Source of the DNA: Apricaphanius iberus
Lineage: Eukaryota; Chordata; Actinopteri; Cyprinodontiformes; Aphaniidae
DNA: 64,000 nt
Assembly (NCBI GenBank): GCA_028564705.1
Contig: JAPXFQ010000249.1
Location: forward strand, 1,612,001-1,676,000
Reading direction: 5' to 3'
The notes below the pieces were generated by a model that was not told the origin of the DNA, ran no database searches, and saw only the letters and a list, made by a program, of their open reading frames with translations. Below, piece after piece: positions 63,641 to 64,000 of this stretch (positions are counted from its first letter, which is position 1; every line of letters starts with the position of its first letter). The position numbers and the translations under genes were made by a program.

Positions 63641-64000
63641 ACGCATGCATGTCCAGACGTATGAATTTCAATTTTACTGCATGAATACACCATGTCTAAG
63701 AACATTTGCAAGATTGGCAGAAAAGGTAGTATTCATTCCGCTCAGGTTGCTTTTTTGTTTTTTGTTGCTTTTTTCTTGACCCGATGCTTAATATTTAAAA
63801 TGTGTTTACATGTGGCTCGTGTGGAAGGTGGCTTATTAGTGGTACTGTTGCTTTACTCCTGTGACCTTATGTTGACATGTTGCAGCATCACAGCTACAAT
63901 CTGCTGCTTAGAGTATCCTCCTCATTTCCCCCCCTGTAGATAATACAGAGATGTGTTATGCATCATGCTGTGAGCAAATTCTGCAAGTTGCAACTTAATA

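Overview
The window is a vertebrate nuclear locus, almost certainly from a teleost fish. Genes are split by GT-AG introns, the sequence is AT-rich, and the introns are packed with transposon families typical of fish: Tc1-like elements, hAT MITEs, Rex1-like and other non-LTR LINE 3' ends, and the TTTATTTATATAGCGCC interspersed repeat. No bacterial, viral or CRISPR features were seen. The species cannot be named from the sequence.

Three protein-coding genes can be read. (1) Positions 246-2375 (+) hold the last two coding exons of a gene best read as urb1, a nucleolar pre-ribosome factor. (2) Positions 2792-3305 (-), with a probable 5' UTR exon to about 3490, hold a complete compact mrap gene, the melanocortin-receptor accessory protein. 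It converges on urb1, and the two poly(A) signals are about 190 bp apart. (3) Positions 7275-61582 (+) hold scaf4, an SR-related factor that binds the RNA polymerase II C-terminal domain. I can assemble it as 18 in-phase coding exons (753 codons plus stop): CTD-interacting domain, acidic and low-complexity linker, Arg/Ser-rich segment, RRM, and a Pro/Met-rich tail. As I recall human chr21q22.1, URB1, MRAP and SCAF4 have the same order and relative orientation there, with MIS18A and HUNK between MRAP and SCAF4; neither is visible here.

Layout: 1-2375 urb1 3' end, with a TTTC microsatellite in its last intron; 2741-3490 mrap; 3500-7060 intergenic repeats; about 7060-7274 probable scaf4 promoter; 7275-11470 scaf4 exons 1-8 (CID), with a 1.5-kb palindromic transposon in intron 3; 11471-16414 intron 8 with nested Tc1/LINE relics; 16415-16975 exons 9-11; 16976-29993 intron 11 with several hAT elements; 29994-32800 exons 12-16 (RS and RRM); 32801-60809 a 28-kb intron made largely of transposon relics; 60810-61582 the last two exons; 61583-62080 the 3' UTR; 63100-63640 a CpG-rich, promoter-like stretch of unknown ownership.

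No gene cluster or defence-like system is present. The most unusual structures are the palindromic element at 8670-10195 with a small ORF in its loop, a tRNA-like pol III promoter carried inside a hAT MITE at 19546-20106, and two oppositely oriented copies of one repeat that flank scaf4 exons 9-11. Exon boundaries were read by eye from splice signals and phase, without transcript data.
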